From: Methylophilaceae bacterium
Lineage (GTDB): Bacteria > Pseudomonadota > Gammaproteobacteria > Burkholderiales > Methylophilaceae
DNA: 64,000 nt
Direction of reading: 5' to 3'
NCBI GenBank assembly: GCA_905339275.1
Contig: CAJPFK010000001.1
Location: forward strand, 310,001-374,000
Shown: positions 17,571 to 26,681 of the stretch, one piece after another
Numbering within the stretch: the first letter of the stretch is position 1
Layout: the number at the start of each line of letters is the position of its first letter
Notes under the pieces: model-generated
Seen by the model: the letters and a program-made list of their open reading frames with translations, nothing else
Told to the model about the DNA's origin: nothing
The model's database searches: none
Program-made: the position numbers and the translations under genes

Positions 17571-18095
17571 ATGATGAGACGCAGACTGGAATTCATTTTC
17601 CCGGATGTCAGAACCGCACGGCATGCCTGGAAAGAGATGCTGCTTGCCTGTATCGATAACAGGCATATCCATTTCATAGCAAAGCCCGGCATCAATCTTG
17701 GCAAAATGCTGCATCGTGCAAATGTGCTGGAGACAACGGATGCGATCCATGAGGGTGAGCGAGGCATTCTGTACGGCAGCGGTTTGGGGTTGCTGGCCGG
17801 CCTGATGGCATTGGCCTTCCCGCCATGGTATACGGATTTGCATTGGGTCGGCATCCTGGCGATCACCACTTTTTCCGGTGCTGTTGCCGGTGCTTTCTGG
17901 CTGGCGATGCTCGGGGTGAACTTTATCAATTCCGACCTTGATGCCGTGAAAGCGAGAATAGAGCAGGGCGAGATCATGATGATCGTCTCGGTGCCCCTGA
18001 AAAGGGTGGAAGAGATATGCCAGCTTGTCGACAGGTTGCATCTGCACGGTCAGTACCATGATGCCTGGCCCGCCAGGCACCAGATATTCCCCTGA
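17571..18095 (+). CDS. Small membrane protein with two TM helices, unknown function
   Basis: The ATG at 17571 is preceded by AAGGAG at 17562-17567. The 174-residue product has a soluble N-terminal half (RRLEFIFPDVRTARHAWKEML) and a helical hairpin (GLGLLAGLMALAFP and ILAITTFSGAVAGAFWLAMLG). The C-terminal part (DAVKARIEQGEIMMIVSVPLKRVEEI) looks like a ferredoxin-like alpha-beta fold. The layout resembles DUF1269-type proteins, but I cannot name it with certainty. It is monocistronic, with a clear promoter, and convergent with the cox operon. Confidence 0.75.
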   Translation: MMRRRLEFIFPDVRTARHAWKEMLLACIDNRHIHFIAKPGINLGKMLHRANVLETTDAIHEGERGILYGSGLGLLAGLMALAFPPWYTDLHWVGILAITTFSGAVAGAFWLAMLGVNFINSDLDAVKARIEQGEIMMIVSVPLKRVEEICQLVDRLHLHGQYHDAWPARHQIFP

Positions 18096-18158
18096 CGGGT
18101 GGCGCTTCTGTAAAACCTGCTCCTGCAACCTGCCCGGTTTGCATTGCTCCTTGTTTAT

Positions 18159-18998
18159 TCAAAGCCAGTAGACAAAGACAAACAAAATCAGCCAAACCAC
18201 ATCGACAAAGTGCCAGTACCAGGTCACTGCCTCGAATCCGAAGTGGCTGGTGGGCGTGAAATGCCCGGCAAGGGTACGGACCAGAATCACGGAAAGCATG
18301 ATGGCGCCCAGCGTGACATGGGCCCCGTGAAACCCTGTCAGCATAAAGAAGGTGGCGCCGTAGATTCCGGTCTTGAGGCTGAAATCGGCTATGAAGTACT
18401 CATATACCTGTAATGCGAGGAAGACCAGCCCGAGCACGATGGTGAGCAGCAATCCCAGGTTAAGCTGCGACCGGTTGTTCTTCTTCAGCCCCCAATGCGC
18501 CCAGGTCACCGTTGCGCCAGAGCTGAGCAGTATCAAGGTGTTGACGGCGGGAATGCCCCATGCCGCCATCGGCGTAAACTGGTCTTTCAGCCCCGGCCCG
18601 GCGGTCGGCCATGTATCCGAATAACCAGGCCAGAGCATGGGGGTTTCTGCCAGCCCCGGAACAGCAAAAAACCGCGCATAGAACAAAGCCCCGAAAAATG
18701 CCGCGAAAAACATGACCTCTGAAAAAATGAACCAGCACATGCCCCAGCGGAAGGAAAGATCGACTTGTTCATTGAACAATCCTTGCCGGCTTTCGCGGAT
18801 GACCGTGCCGAACCAGCCGAATAGCATATAAACCAGCACCAGTATTCCGGCTGCCATGATGTAAGGGCCTGATTCGGCCTGGTGCAGCAGCAGGACAAAA
18901 CCGGCAAATGTGATCAGCAGCGCAAACGAGCCGATAATCGGCCAGTAGGAAGGGGCCGGAATGTAATAGTGCGGTTGCCGGGAGATATGCTTGTTCAT
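18159..18998 (-). CDS. coxC: Cytochrome c oxidase subunit III
   Basis: The 279-residue inner-membrane protein has seven helices and typical subunit III motifs, including RWGMCWFIFSEVMFFAAFFGALFYARF and GFHGAHVTLGAIML with the conserved histidines, ending in TWYWHFVDVVWLILFVFVYWL. It stabilises subunit I and shapes proton uptake. It lies 19 nt downstream of coxA. In many proteobacteria a cox11/ctaG gene sits between the two; none fits in this gap. Confidence 0.96.
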   Translation of the reverse strand: MNKHISRQPHYYIPAPSYWPIIGSFALLITFAGFVLLLHQAESGPYIMAAGILVLVYMLFGWFGTVIRESRQGLFNEQVDLSFRWGMCWFIFSEVMFFAAFFGALFYARFFAVPGLAETPMLWPGYSDTWPTAGPGLKDQFTPMAAWGIPAVNTLILLSSGATVTWAHWGLKKNNRSQLNLGLLLTIVLGLVFLALQVYEYFIADFSLKTGIYGATFFMLTGFHGAHVTLGAIMLSVILVRTLAGHFTPTSHFGFEAVTWYWHFVDVVWLILFVFVYWL

Positions 18999-19017
18999 GC
19001 CAGACAGTCCTTTCCGT

Positions 19018-20589
19018 TTATTTGACTACCGGTGCAACGTCGAAGCTGTGATACGGCGGCGGGGAGGATAGAGTCCATTCGAGCGTATCCGCACCCTCCC
19101 ACGGACTTGCCCCCGCGACCTTGCCGCCGGCTATGCATTTGATGACGGTGTAGAGGAACAGCAACTGGCTTGCCCCGAGCACGAATGCGCCGATGGAGGA
19201 CATCATGTTGAAGTCGGCGAATTGCAGTGCATAATCCGGAATGCGGCGCGGCATGCCTGCCAGGCCGACAAAATGCATGGGGAAAAACGTGACGTTAAAT
19301 GCAATGGTCGTGAGCCAGAAATGCCATTTGCCCAAACACTCGTTGTACATATGGCCGGTCCATTTCGGCAGCCAGTAGTAAACACCGGCCATGATGCTCA
19401 TGGCTGCACCTGAAAACAGGACATAGTGGAAATGCGCCACTACATAATAAGTATCCTGCAACTGGATATCCACCGGCACAATCGCAAGCACCAGTCCGCT
19501 GAAGCCGCCTATGGTAAACAGGCAGACCACTGCGATTGAAAACAGCATGGGGGTTTCAAAAGTAATCGAGCCGCGCCACATGGTGGCTACCCAGTTGAAG
19601 ACCTTCACGCCCGTAGGGATGGCAATCAGCATGGTGGTGTACATGAAGAACAGCAACCCTGCCGCTGGAAGCCCGACCGTGAACATGTGATGCGCCCAGA
19701 CGGCGAAAGACAGAATGGCGATGGAAGCTGTTGCGTAGACCATGGAATGGTAGCCGAACAAGGGCTTCCTGGAAAAAGTGGGGATGATGGTGGAGATAAT
19801 GCCAAATGCAGGCAGTATCATGATGTATACCTCAGGATGCCCGAAGAACCAGAAGATGTGCTGGAACATCACCGGATCGCCGCCGCCGGCAGGATCGAAG
19901 AAATGCGTGCCGAAATGGCGATCCGTAAGCAGCATGGTGATTGCGGATGCCAGCACCGGCATCACGGCGATCAACAGGTAGGCTGTGATGAGCCATGTCC
20001 ATACGAACAAGGGCATTTTCATCAGCGACATGCCGGGCGCGCGCATGTTGAGTATGGTCGTGATGATATTGATGGAACCGATGATGGACGATATGCCCAT
20101 GATATGCAGGGAGAATATCGTCATGTCGTAAGCGATGCCGCCTTGAATGTAGAGCGGCGGATACAGCGTCCAGCCGCCTGCAATGGCGCCGCCCGGTACG
20201 AAAAAGGAAAACAACAGCAGCGAGGCCGCTGCCGGCAATAGCCAGAAACTCCAGTTGTTCAGGCGCGGGAACGCCATGTCGGGAGCGCCTATCATCATGG
20301 GAATCTGCCAGTTGGCGAAACCGACGAATGCCGGCATGATGGCGCCGAAAATCATCAGCAAGCCATGCATGGTCGTCAGTTGATTGAAGAGGTCCGGCTG
20401 TATGAACTGCAGGCCAGGCTGGAACAATTCGGTACGAATCAGCATGGCCATCGAGCCCGCGAGCAGGAACATGATGAAGCTGAACCATAAATACAGCGTG
20501 CCGATGTCTTTGTGATTGGTCGTCGTTACCCAGCGCAGTATGCCGCCGGGATGCGCATGGGCATGATGCTCATCTGCGATCGTTGTCAT
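19018..20589 (-). CDS. coxA: Cytochrome c oxidase subunit I (heme-copper, A1 type)
   Basis: The 523-residue catalytic subunit carries the D-channel motif [11 protein letters not shown], the FGHPEVY motif (proton-gating Glu and cross-linked Tyr region), WAHHMFTVG with the two CuB histidines, the K-channel lysine in PTGVKVFNW and [12 protein letters not shown] with heme-ligand histidines. These define an A1-type proton-pumping oxidase. A histidine-rich N-terminus ([11 protein letters not shown]) is notable. Its start overlaps the end of coxB by 20 nt, suggesting coupled translation. Confidence 0.97.
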   Translation of the reverse strand: MTTIADEHHAHAHPGGILRWVTTTNHKDIGTLYLWFSFIMFLLAGSMAMLIRTELFQPGLQFIQPDLFNQLTTMHGLLMIFGAIMPAFVGFANWQIPMMIGAPDMAFPRLNNWSFWLLPAAASLLLFSFFVPGGAIAGGWTLYPPLYIQGGIAYDMTIFSLHIMGISSIIGSINIITTILNMRAPGMSLMKMPLFVWTWLITAYLLIAVMPVLASAITMLLTDRHFGTHFFDPAGGGDPVMFQHIFWFFGHPEVYIMILPAFGIISTIIPTFSRKPLFGYHSMVYATASIAILSFAVWAHHMFTVGLPAAGLLFFMYTTMLIAIPTGVKVFNWVATMWRGSITFETPMLFSIAVVCLFTIGGFSGLVLAIVPVDIQLQDTYYVVAHFHYVLFSGAAMSIMAGVYYWLPKWTGHMYNECLGKWHFWLTTIAFNVTFFPMHFVGLAGMPRRIPDYALQFADFNMMSSIGAFVLGASQLLFLYTVIKCIAGGKVAGASPWEGADTLEWTLSSPPPYHSFDVAPVVK

Positions 20590-21811
20590 TGTCGTCTCCC
20601 TGAGTTTCCGGGTTGCGAAGCGAGGTGACTTCTGCCGGCTGGATTATGTCGCCGGTCTGGTTACCCCAACTGTTGCGTTCATAAGTGATTACCGCAGCAA
20701 TATCCAGATCCGATAACTGACTGCCGAACGGCATCATGGTGGATCCCGCTATGCCGTGCATGACAATATCCAGATGTTTTTTAACGGGCCCCAGCACGAT
20801 TTTTCCGTCTTTCCAGAAACCGCGTGCGGAAAGCCTGGCCGCTGAATCAGCGCTCGCCTTGAACGGTGCGCCATCAATCAGCGGCGGGAACACACCGGCC
20901 ATGCCCTGGCCGCTGGCCTGGTGGCAGACGGCGCAATTGGTATTGAATACCTTTTCCCCATGGGTTTTTAATTCTTCCAGCGTGTAGGTCCTGCCTGCTG
21001 CTTCAGCGACCGCGGCCAGCATCGACTTCTGCCCGGTCAGCCAGGCCTCGTATTCCGGCTCGGTCATGGCTTGCACCACGATCGGCATGAAGCCGTGCCC
21101 AACTCCGCACAACTCGGCACATTGCCCGCGATAAAACCCGGGCTCATCCACCTGGAACCAGGTCTCGTTGATAAAACCGGGAATGGCATCCTGCTTGACG
21201 CCGAATTCCGGTATCCACCAGGAATGGATGACGTCTGTTGCCGTCAGCAGCAGCCTGACTTTCTTGCCGATGGGCACCACCATGGGATTGTCCACTTCCA
21301 GCAAGTAGTGGGCACCTTTGGCCGCCCTGTTCTCAATCTGGTCCCGCGGCGTTGCGAGATTGCTGGTGAAACGCAGGTTTTCGTCCATGTAGTCGTACTC
21401 CCAGCGCCATTGGTGGCCGGTGACCTTGATACTCATGTCATGCGATTCGGTATCTTTCATGGACAGGATGGTTTTGGTGGTTGGATACGCCATCCCCATC
21501 AGGATCAGCATCGGGATGATGGTCCAGGCATATTCCAGCCGGGTGTTGTCGCTAAACCGGGAGGCTTTGTGACCAACGGATTTACGGTGTTTATATAAAG
21601 CGTAGAACATGAATCCGAACACCACGATGAATATGAACAGGCATACCAGCAGAATCAGGGTATGCAGGTCATAAATTTCCCGGGCGATGACCGTTGCCGG
21701 CGGAGGCAGGTTGAAGGCAAGTTCAGCGACGGCGAAGCCGGGGAATAAAAGCAGGGATATAAGGATGGATGCTGTGAATATTTTTCCTGGCGTATCGGAC
21801 ATGTTTGCCAT
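20570..21811 (-). CDS. coxB: Cytochrome c oxidase subunit II with fused cytochrome c (caa3 type)
   Basis: The 413-residue protein has a signal sequence, two membrane helices (about 48-71 and 96-110) and the CuA domain with His196 and the motif [12 protein letters not shown] (Cys231, Cys235, His239, Met242). A C-terminal cytochrome c domain carries CAVCH at residues 293-297, making this a caa3-type oxidase that can bring its own electron carrier. A hydrophilic tail rich in Asp and Asn ends the protein. It lies 6 nt downstream of the DUF2244 gene and leads into coxA. Confidence 0.97.
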   Translation of the reverse strand: MANMSDTPGKIFTASILISLLLFPGFAVAELAFNLPPPATVIAREIYDLHTLILLVCLFIFIVVFGFMFYALYKHRKSVGHKASRFSDNTRLEYAWTIIPMLILMGMAYPTTKTILSMKDTESHDMSIKVTGHQWRWEYDYMDENLRFTSNLATPRDQIENRAAKGAHYLLEVDNPMVVPIGKKVRLLLTATDVIHSWWIPEFGVKQDAIPGFINETWFQVDEPGFYRGQCAELCGVGHGFMPIVVQAMTEPEYEAWLTGQKSMLAAVAEAAGRTYTLEELKTHGEKVFNTNCAVCHQASGQGMAGVFPPLIDGAPFKASADSAARLSARGFWKDGKIVLGPVKKHLDIVMHGIAGSTMMPFGSQLSDLDIAAVITYERNSWGNQTGDIIQPAEVTSLRNPETQGDDNDNDRR

Positions 21812-21817
21812 CTCCCA

Positions 21818-22312
21818 TCAGCTTGATGTTGATGTCATGAAACCGTTGAATCGCGGTATGAGCTGTTTGCCCAGAATCATGCGTTCATCACCGCTCATAT
21901 GCCGGCCGAACTCGATTTCGCGGCCATGTGAAACCAGGGACAATCGCCGACAGGAACCGTCTGCATCGCATTCCATGACCACATTTGCCAGACGGCTATT
22001 GAGCTCCACCTGCATCTCATGCCCAAGCGCATGCTGCACGACCTTGACTTTGTCGCCGTCTATGGTGAGTTGCTCGTAATCCCAGGCGTGGCGCAGATAT
22101 TGATTGAAGCAGCAATAGACGGCATACAGTTCGATAAAGGCGAAAACCAGCACCGGCCATGCGCCGATCAGGGTAAATGCAGTAGCCAGTACGAGAGTGA
22201 GCAGGGAAATGATGGCGACGACACAAAGAGCCCCGGCCGGGGTCAATGAGCTATTGGGCCTGGCAGTAATTGAATAATGCTCCGAGGATGCGGTACCGCT
22301 AACATCGACCAT
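21818..22312 (-). CDS. DUF2244 membrane protein of the cox operon
   Basis: The ATG at 22312 has GGAGCGAGG just upstream and fits the promoter spacing better than an upstream frame. The 164-residue product has a two-helix membrane hairpin (residues about 30-75) and a soluble C-terminal domain, including the PVLVFAFIELYAVYCCFN and YEQLTIDGDKV segments of DUF2244. Members are commonly encoded next to aa3 or caa3 oxidase genes and probably help oxidase assembly, though no role is proven. First gene of DUF2244-coxB-coxA-coxC. Confidence 0.85.
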   Translation of the reverse strand: MVDVSGTASSEHYSITARPNSSLTPAGALCVVAIISLLTLVLATAFTLIGAWPVLVFAFIELYAVYCCFNQYLRHAWDYEQLTIDGDKVKVVQHALGHEMQVELNSRLANVVMECDADGSCRRLSLVSHGREIEFGRHMSGDERMILGKQLIPRFNGFMTSTSS

Positions 22313-22371
22313 GAACCTCGCTCCTATGGCATAAAGCCACAGTAACAAGCATCAATTAATGCATCTGATAA

Positions 22372-22399
22372 AGTGTATGCCGCTTTTTACTAAAGTCAA
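22372..22399 (-). promoter_or_regulatory. Predicted promoter of the DUF2244-coxBAC operon
   Basis: On the minus strand TTGACT (22399-22394) and TACACT (22377-22372) are separated by 16 nt. The DUF2244 start codon lies about 60 nt downstream, leaving a short 5' leader. Confidence 0.5.
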
Positions 22400-22513
22400 G
22401 CATTGCTGATGGATGATGTGCGCGAAGGTAGAAAGATATAAAAAATGGGCTGGCACCTCTGTGTGAAGTAGCAAGCCCGAAGGGAGGAGAATGATAACAA
22501 CGATGCTACAAAA

Positions 22514-23383
22514 TCAAGCCGCCACGCGTATGGTGGGTTTGAAAACCTTTGATGGCCGGAGCTCCTTTGCCGTGACGGGTTTACCCAGGAAATAACCTTG
22601 CAGCAGGGTACTTCCTGATTCGATCGCAATGTCGAATTGCGTTTGCGTTTCAATGCCCTGAATCACGGGCTGTGCCCCAAGGTCGCGAATGACATCGACC
22701 AGCTTTGGCAATGCCTTACGCAGTTTCGGGTTGAGCTCTGCCTCCTGGACGATGCCTGAATCCAGTTTTACAAAATCCGGTGCAAGTTTCCACAAGCGGG
22801 TGAGATTCGTGTGATTGCGGCCGAAACCGTCTATTGCAATCCTGTAGTGGCGCTCGCGATAATTATCGACTGCCCCGGCAAGTTGATTGTCGTTATCGAT
22901 GATGCTCTCTTTAATCTCGATCACCACGCGGTTGGTCGGCACCGAGTTGGCATGCAGGATGCGCTCGAAGACCTTGCCGTGCGCATTCACGTTCAATAGC
23001 AGTTGCGGATGCACATTGAGAAACAGCAAGCCTTCTTCTGCATATATCTGGCGGAAGTTGAGCAGGTGCAGCGTCCTGCATATACGGTCGAATTTCACCA
23101 GCCGGCCGGACTGGTCGGAAAAGCTGAAGGCGAATTCCGGGCTGATCTGTTGTGCATTGCCCAATGACGCGCGCAGCAGCGCCTCGTGACCGAACAATTC
23201 TCCAGCCTCACTATCGTAGATGGGCTGGAAGGCGCTATTCAATTCAATGCCGAGAAAACTGCTGGTGAATTCACCATCCTCAGGCTCTTCCAGCCCATAC
23301 TCGTCAAGGTCGAGATAGAGCGCTTCATGCAACTGCTCTCTGAGCTCCCTGACATGTGTTTTCTCGATTTTCTGGTTTGGCAT
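22514..23383 (-). CDS. Degenerate EAL-domain protein linked to sulfate-binding protein
   Basis: The 289-residue cytoplasmic protein has a short acidic lead (residues 1-50) and an EAL fold with EALLRA, LFLNVHP, VVIEIKES, DFVKLD and LLQGYFLG. Several positions needed for c-di-GMP hydrolysis differ. The DDFGTGYSSL loop reads DGFGRNHTNL, and the first Glu of EGVE is Gln (VIQGIET). It may therefore bind c-di-GMP or protein partners without cleaving, as YdiV-like proteins do. It starts 18 nt after sbp on the same strand, which suggests a role tied to sulfate supply. No GGDEF or membrane part is present. Confidence 0.85.
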   Translation of the reverse strand: MPNQKIEKTHVRELREQLHEALYLDLDEYGLEEPEDGEFTSSFLGIELNSAFQPIYDSEAGELFGHEALLRASLGNAQQISPEFAFSFSDQSGRLVKFDRICRTLHLLNFRQIYAEEGLLFLNVHPQLLLNVNAHGKVFERILHANSVPTNRVVIEIKESIIDNDNQLAGAVDNYRERHYRIAIDGFGRNHTNLTRLWKLAPDFVKLDSGIVQEAELNPKLRKALPKLVDVIRDLGAQPVIQGIETQTQFDIAIESGSTLLQGYFLGKPVTAKELRPSKVFKPTIRVAA

Positions 23384-23401
23384 GATGATTTCCCGATTCT
23401 T

Positions 23402-24385
23402 CTACTTCACGTAAATCTGGTCGAACAATGCGCCATCGGCGAAATGGGTTTTCTGTGCATTTGCCCAGCTACCGAAAATCTCATCAATCGTGAACAGGTC
23501 GAGAGACTTGAACTTGCTCTTGTGTTTTTCGGCGGCCGCTGCATCGCGAGGGCGCAGTGAGTGCTTGACGGCAATATCCTGTGCTTTTTCGGAGTAATGG
23601 AAATCGAGATAGGCCTGCGCGACTTTTCTGGTTTTGCGCTTGTCCACCACCTTGTCTACCAGGGAAATCGGGTTTTCCGCCAGCACGCTGACGCTGGGGT
23701 AGACCACCTCGAACTGGTCACCGCCCAGTTCGTTCGTAATGAGCGAGACTTCATTTTCAAACGTCAGCAGCACGTCACCGATCCCGCGCTGGACAAAAGT
23801 GGTTGTGGCCCCGCGGCCTCCTGCATCGAGGATGGGAACGTTCTTGAAGAACTTGTTCACGAATTCCTTGGCCTGGACTTCGTTGCCGCCTTTTTTGATG
23901 ACGCTGCCCCATGCCGCGAGATAGCTGTAACGCCCGTTTCCTGAAGTTTTGGGGTTGGGCAGGATGATACCCACACCCGGTTTTACGAGGTCATCCCAAT
24001 CCTTGATGTTTTTCGGGTTGCCCTTGCGCACCAGGAATACGGTTGTGGATGCGGTAGGGGCGCTATTCGATGCCAGGCGCTTCTGCCAATCCTTGGGAAT
24101 CAGCTTGCCGCGCTCGTACAGGATGTCGATATCCAGTGACTGGTTCATGGTGATGATGTCGGCCTGCAATCCGTCCGCCACGGACCGTGCCTGCTTGCTG
24201 GAGCCGCCATGCGACTGGTTCACGGTGATGGTCTCGCCGGTTTTTTCTTTCCAGTCCTGGATGAATGCCTGGTTGAAGTCTTTGTAGAACTCCCTGCTGA
24301 CGTCATAGGAAACATTCAGAAGACTGGTGTCTGCCAGTGCGCTGGAAGAGAAAAATAGTGCTGCGAGTGTTAGCTTTCTTAACAT
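23402..24385 (-). CDS. sbp: Periplasmic sulfate-binding protein (first copy)
   Basis: I place the start at the ATG at 24385, preceded by AGGAG; the upstream in-frame stretch is AT-rich control DNA. The 327-residue precursor has a signal peptide ending at ALA (residue 18), then TSLLNVSYDVSREFYKDFN. NQSHGGSSKQARSV and GGRGATTTFVQRGIGDVLLTFENE are the ligand-loop motifs of Sbp/CysP. It should deliver sulfate or thiosulfate to CysTWA at 14.3-17.2 kb. Its operon also contains the degenerate EAL gene. It is clearly a paralogue of the protein at 29.7 kb. Confidence 0.95.
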   Translation of the reverse strand: MLRKLTLAALFFSSSALADTSLLNVSYDVSREFYKDFNQAFIQDWKEKTGETITVNQSHGGSSKQARSVADGLQADIITMNQSLDIDILYERGKLIPKDWQKRLASNSAPTASTTVFLVRKGNPKNIKDWDDLVKPGVGIILPNPKTSGNGRYSYLAAWGSVIKKGGNEVQAKEFVNKFFKNVPILDAGGRGATTTFVQRGIGDVLLTFENEVSLITNELGGDQFEVVYPSVSVLAENPISLVDKVVDKRKTRKVAQAYLDFHYSEKAQDIAVKHSLRPRDAAAAEKHKSKFKSLDLFTIDEIFGSWANAQKTHFADGALFDQIYVK

Positions 24386-24450
24386 GAGTGCTCCTGAAAT
24401 GATGGCAAATAGCGGGATTTCCGCAATATAGAAGATCCATGAAATAATGT

Positions 24451-24459
24451 AAAAGAATA
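24451..24459 (-). promoter_or_regulatory. Shared sulfur-operon element upstream of sbp
   Basis: Minus-strand TATTCTTTT located 66 nt before the sbp start, inside an AT-rich block. It matches the elements upstream of cysT and the yezD-like gene, with similar following bases (ACATTATTT here). Confidence 0.45.
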
Positions 24460-24642
24460 ATATTAAATATAAATATAATATAAATGAATATGGATGCGGC
24501 CCGCGCAAAGGCAGCCCGCCTAATTTATCGTGAGCACTTTTTTTGTGAATCCGAGTGGTGTATATTCGTCCCAACAGGGTTCATTCCCGCCAATGACAAT
24601 GTGAAAGTACCAAAAGTTAGCCGAAGCTGACCGGACTACCGG

Positions 24643-24681
24643 AAGCCAGTGCGTCGAGAGACCGCTGGCTTTTTTGTTTTT
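24643..24681 (+). terminator. Intrinsic-terminator hairpin in the cysE leader
   Basis: AAGCCAG pairs with CTGGCTT, extended by a CG pair across a 2-nt bulge, and the stem is followed by TTTTTTGTTTTT. It lies 30 nt before the cysE ATG in the direction of cysE transcription. It either ends a small upstream RNA or acts as an attenuator in the cysE leader. Confidence 0.7.
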
Positions 24682-24710
24682 ACGGCCTTGATAAAGTTGG
24701 ATGAGACTCA

Positions 24711-25712
24711 ATGGAAGACCAGACAGTGTCACATACGGATCACCAGGATGATCTTGGTGTCAGCGAGATTGTCGCGGAACTGAAACGGTTGCGGTTATCC
24801 GCGCTGGCCAATCGGAATCGCAGTCACAAGCCGCCCAAGCTGCCTTCGCGCAAGATATTGTCCGCGATTGTCGATGGCCTGGGTGCCGTGCTGTTTCCCA
24901 ACCGGCTGGGTTTGCCGGACCTGAAGGATGAGGGGCTGGATTATTTTGTCGGCCACACGCTGGATACGGCGTTGCGGGAGTTGCTGACGCAAGTCAGGCT
25001 GGAACTGAAATTCACGGCCGACGACAACGCGGAGCATGCGCCGGAACGTGACGCGGCTGCCATCGTGCGCCAATTCGCAAAAAGCCTGCCGAGGGTAAGG
25101 GAACTGCTGGATACCGATATCGGTGCCGCCTATGAAGGCGATCCGGCCGCGAGAAGCGTGGATGAGGTGCTGGTCTGCTATCCGGGCATCCATGCCATTT
25201 TGCACTATCGCCTCGCGCACCAATTGCATCAACTCGGGCTGCCGTTGATTGCGCGCATCGTTTCCGAAATTGCGCATTCTGCTACCGGTATCGATATCCA
25301 TCCGGGCGCCAGCATCGGCGAAGCCTTCTTCATCGACCACGGGACCGGGGTGGTGATCGGCGAGACAGCCATCATCGGCCACCATGTCCGTATCTACCAG
25401 GCGGTCACCTTGGGCGCCAAACGCTTTCCTACCGATGAAAACGGAGCGCTGATCAAGGGTAATGCGCGTCACCCGATTGTCGAGGATGATGTGGTGATCT
25501 ATGCCGGCGCCACCATCCTGGGCCGCATCACCATCGGTCGCGGCTCGGCCATCGGCGGCAACGTCTGGTTGACCCATAGCGTTCCCGCCGGCAGCAACGT
25601 GACCCAGGCCAAGATGGATGCCGCGCCGCTGGATGCGGTGTCCGCTGCCCAGTCGATCACCCCGGAAGCATTACGCCGAAACCGGCAGCAGGATGCCACG
25701 CGATACAGCTGA
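24711..25712 (+). CDS. cysE: Serine O-acetyltransferase (EpsC/long CysE type)
   Basis: The enzyme acetylates L-serine to O-acetylserine, the carbon acceptor for sulfide in cysteine synthesis. The 333-residue protein has an alpha-helical N-terminal region (1-180) and a left-handed hexapeptide-repeat domain with IDIHPGASIGEAFFIDHGTG, VVIGETAIIG and GAKRFP. The catalytic histidine is in DHGTG. It is longer than E. coli CysE and fits the EpsC group. It directly precedes the encapsulin shell and cysteine desulfurase genes, so the substrate of the desulfurase would be made by the same transcript. A terminator-like hairpin sits in its leader. Confidence 0.93.
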   Translation: MEDQTVSHTDHQDDLGVSEIVAELKRLRLSALANRNRSHKPPKLPSRKILSAIVDGLGAVLFPNRLGLPDLKDEGLDYFVGHTLDTALRELLTQVRLELKFTADDNAEHAPERDAAAIVRQFAKSLPRVRELLDTDIGAAYEGDPAARSVDEVLVCYPGIHAILHYRLAHQLHQLGLPLIARIVSEIAHSATGIDIHPGASIGEAFFIDHGTGVVIGETAIIGHHVRIYQAVTLGAKRFPTDENGALIKGNARHPIVEDDVVIYAGATILGRITIGRGSAIGGNVWLTHSVPAGSNVTQAKMDAAPLDAVSAAQSITPEALRRNRQQDATRYS

Positions 25713-25763
25713 ATAAATATTGAATGTAACCCACCTAAACTTAAATTATCAGGAGACTTTTGA

Positions 25764-26681
25764 ATGGCCGAATCTAATCATGGGCATACCGCATTAGGCG
25801 ATGTTGCCGCAAGGACGCTGGCGAATGCAACCAAAACGGTGCCGATGCTCAGTACCATCAGCCCGCGCTGGCTCGTGCATCTGCTGCAATGGGTGCCGGT
25901 CGAGGCAGGTATTTATCGTGTCAACAAGGCCAAGGACCCGAGCAAAATCGAGGTGGATTGTTCCAACAAGGATGAGCGTGAACTGCCGGCTACCTTTGTC
26001 GATTATGAAGAGTGGGGCCGTGAGTATGTGCTGAATGCGGTGAATACCGTGGTGGATGTGCATACGCGCGTTTCCGACCTCTACAGCAGCCCGCACAACC
26101 AGATCAAGGAACAGTTGCGCCTGACCATCGAGACGGTGAAGGAGCGGCAGGAAAGCGAGCTTATCAATAATAAGGAATACGGCCTGCTGCACAATATCGC
26201 CAGTACGCAGAAAGTGAAGCCGCGTACCGGTTCGCCCACGCCGGATGATCTGGATGAACTGCTGGCAAAGGTCTGGAAAGAGCCGGCTTTCTTCCTTGCG
26301 CATCCGCAGGCGATTGCCGCCTTTGGTCGCGAGTGCACCCGCCGCGGCGTGCCGCCGCCGACTGTCAGCCTGTTTGGCTCGCAGTTCATCACCTGGCGCG
26401 GTATTCCGCTGATTCCAACCGATAAACTGCACGTGACGAAAGGCAAGACCAATATCCTGCTGCTGCGCACGGGTGAAAGCCGTCAAGGCGTCGTCGGGCT
26501 GTATCAGCCGAACCTGCCCGGCCAGCAAAGCATGGGGCTTTCCGTGCGTTTCATGGGCATCAACCACAAGGCGATTGCCTCTTACCTGGTATCTCTTTAT
26601 TGCTCGCTTGCCGTGTTGACGGACGATTCGATTGCCGTGCTGGAGAATGTCGACGTAGGCAACTACTATGAGTACAAGTAA
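25764..26681 (+). CDS. Family 2A encapsulin shell protein (SrpI type)
   Basis: This 305-residue protein is the shell subunit of a family 2A encapsulin nanocompartment, an HK97-fold protein that self-assembles into an icosahedral cage. Recognisable features are the N-terminal arm (AARTLANATKTVPMLSTISPRWL), the VPVEAGIYRVNK segment, the long helix with VNTVVDVHTRVSDLYS, and the C-terminal MGLSVRFMGINHKAIASYLVSLYCS ending in VDVGNYYEYK. No cyclic-nucleotide-binding domain is inserted, which separates it from family 2B. AGGAG precedes the ATG. It is 51 nt after cysE and overlaps the desulfurase cargo gene by 14 nt. In studied SrpI systems the shell encloses a cysteine desulfurase. Confidence 0.93.
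   Translation: MAESNHGHTALGDVAARTLANATKTVPMLSTISPRWLVHLLQWVPVEAGIYRVNKAKDPSKIEVDCSNKDERELPATFVDYEEWGREYVLNAVNTVVDVHTRVSDLYSSPHNQIKEQLRLTIETVKERQESELINNKEYGLLHNIASTQKVKPRTGSPTPDDLDELLAKVWKEPAFFLAHPQAIAAFGRECTRRGVPPPTVSLFGSQFITWRGIPLIPTDKLHVTKGKTNILLLRTGESRQGVVGLYQPNLPGQQSMGLSVRFMGINHKAIASYLVSLYCSLAVLTDDSIAVLENVDVGNYYEYK

Larger units (their letters stand above)
24386..24710. other. Divergent control region between sbp and cysE
   Basis: These 325 nt hold a very AT-rich stretch (about 24440-24490) with the shared TATTCTTTT element for sbp. On the plus strand there is a roughly 150-nt stretch ending in a strong terminator-like hairpin 30 nt before cysE. No protein-coding frame is convincing. Confidence 0.7.

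Noticed and set aside
24386-24574. N-terminal hydrophobic extension of the sbp frame
   Set aside because: It is AT-rich control DNA; the ATG at 24385 has a ribosome site and a normal signal peptide.
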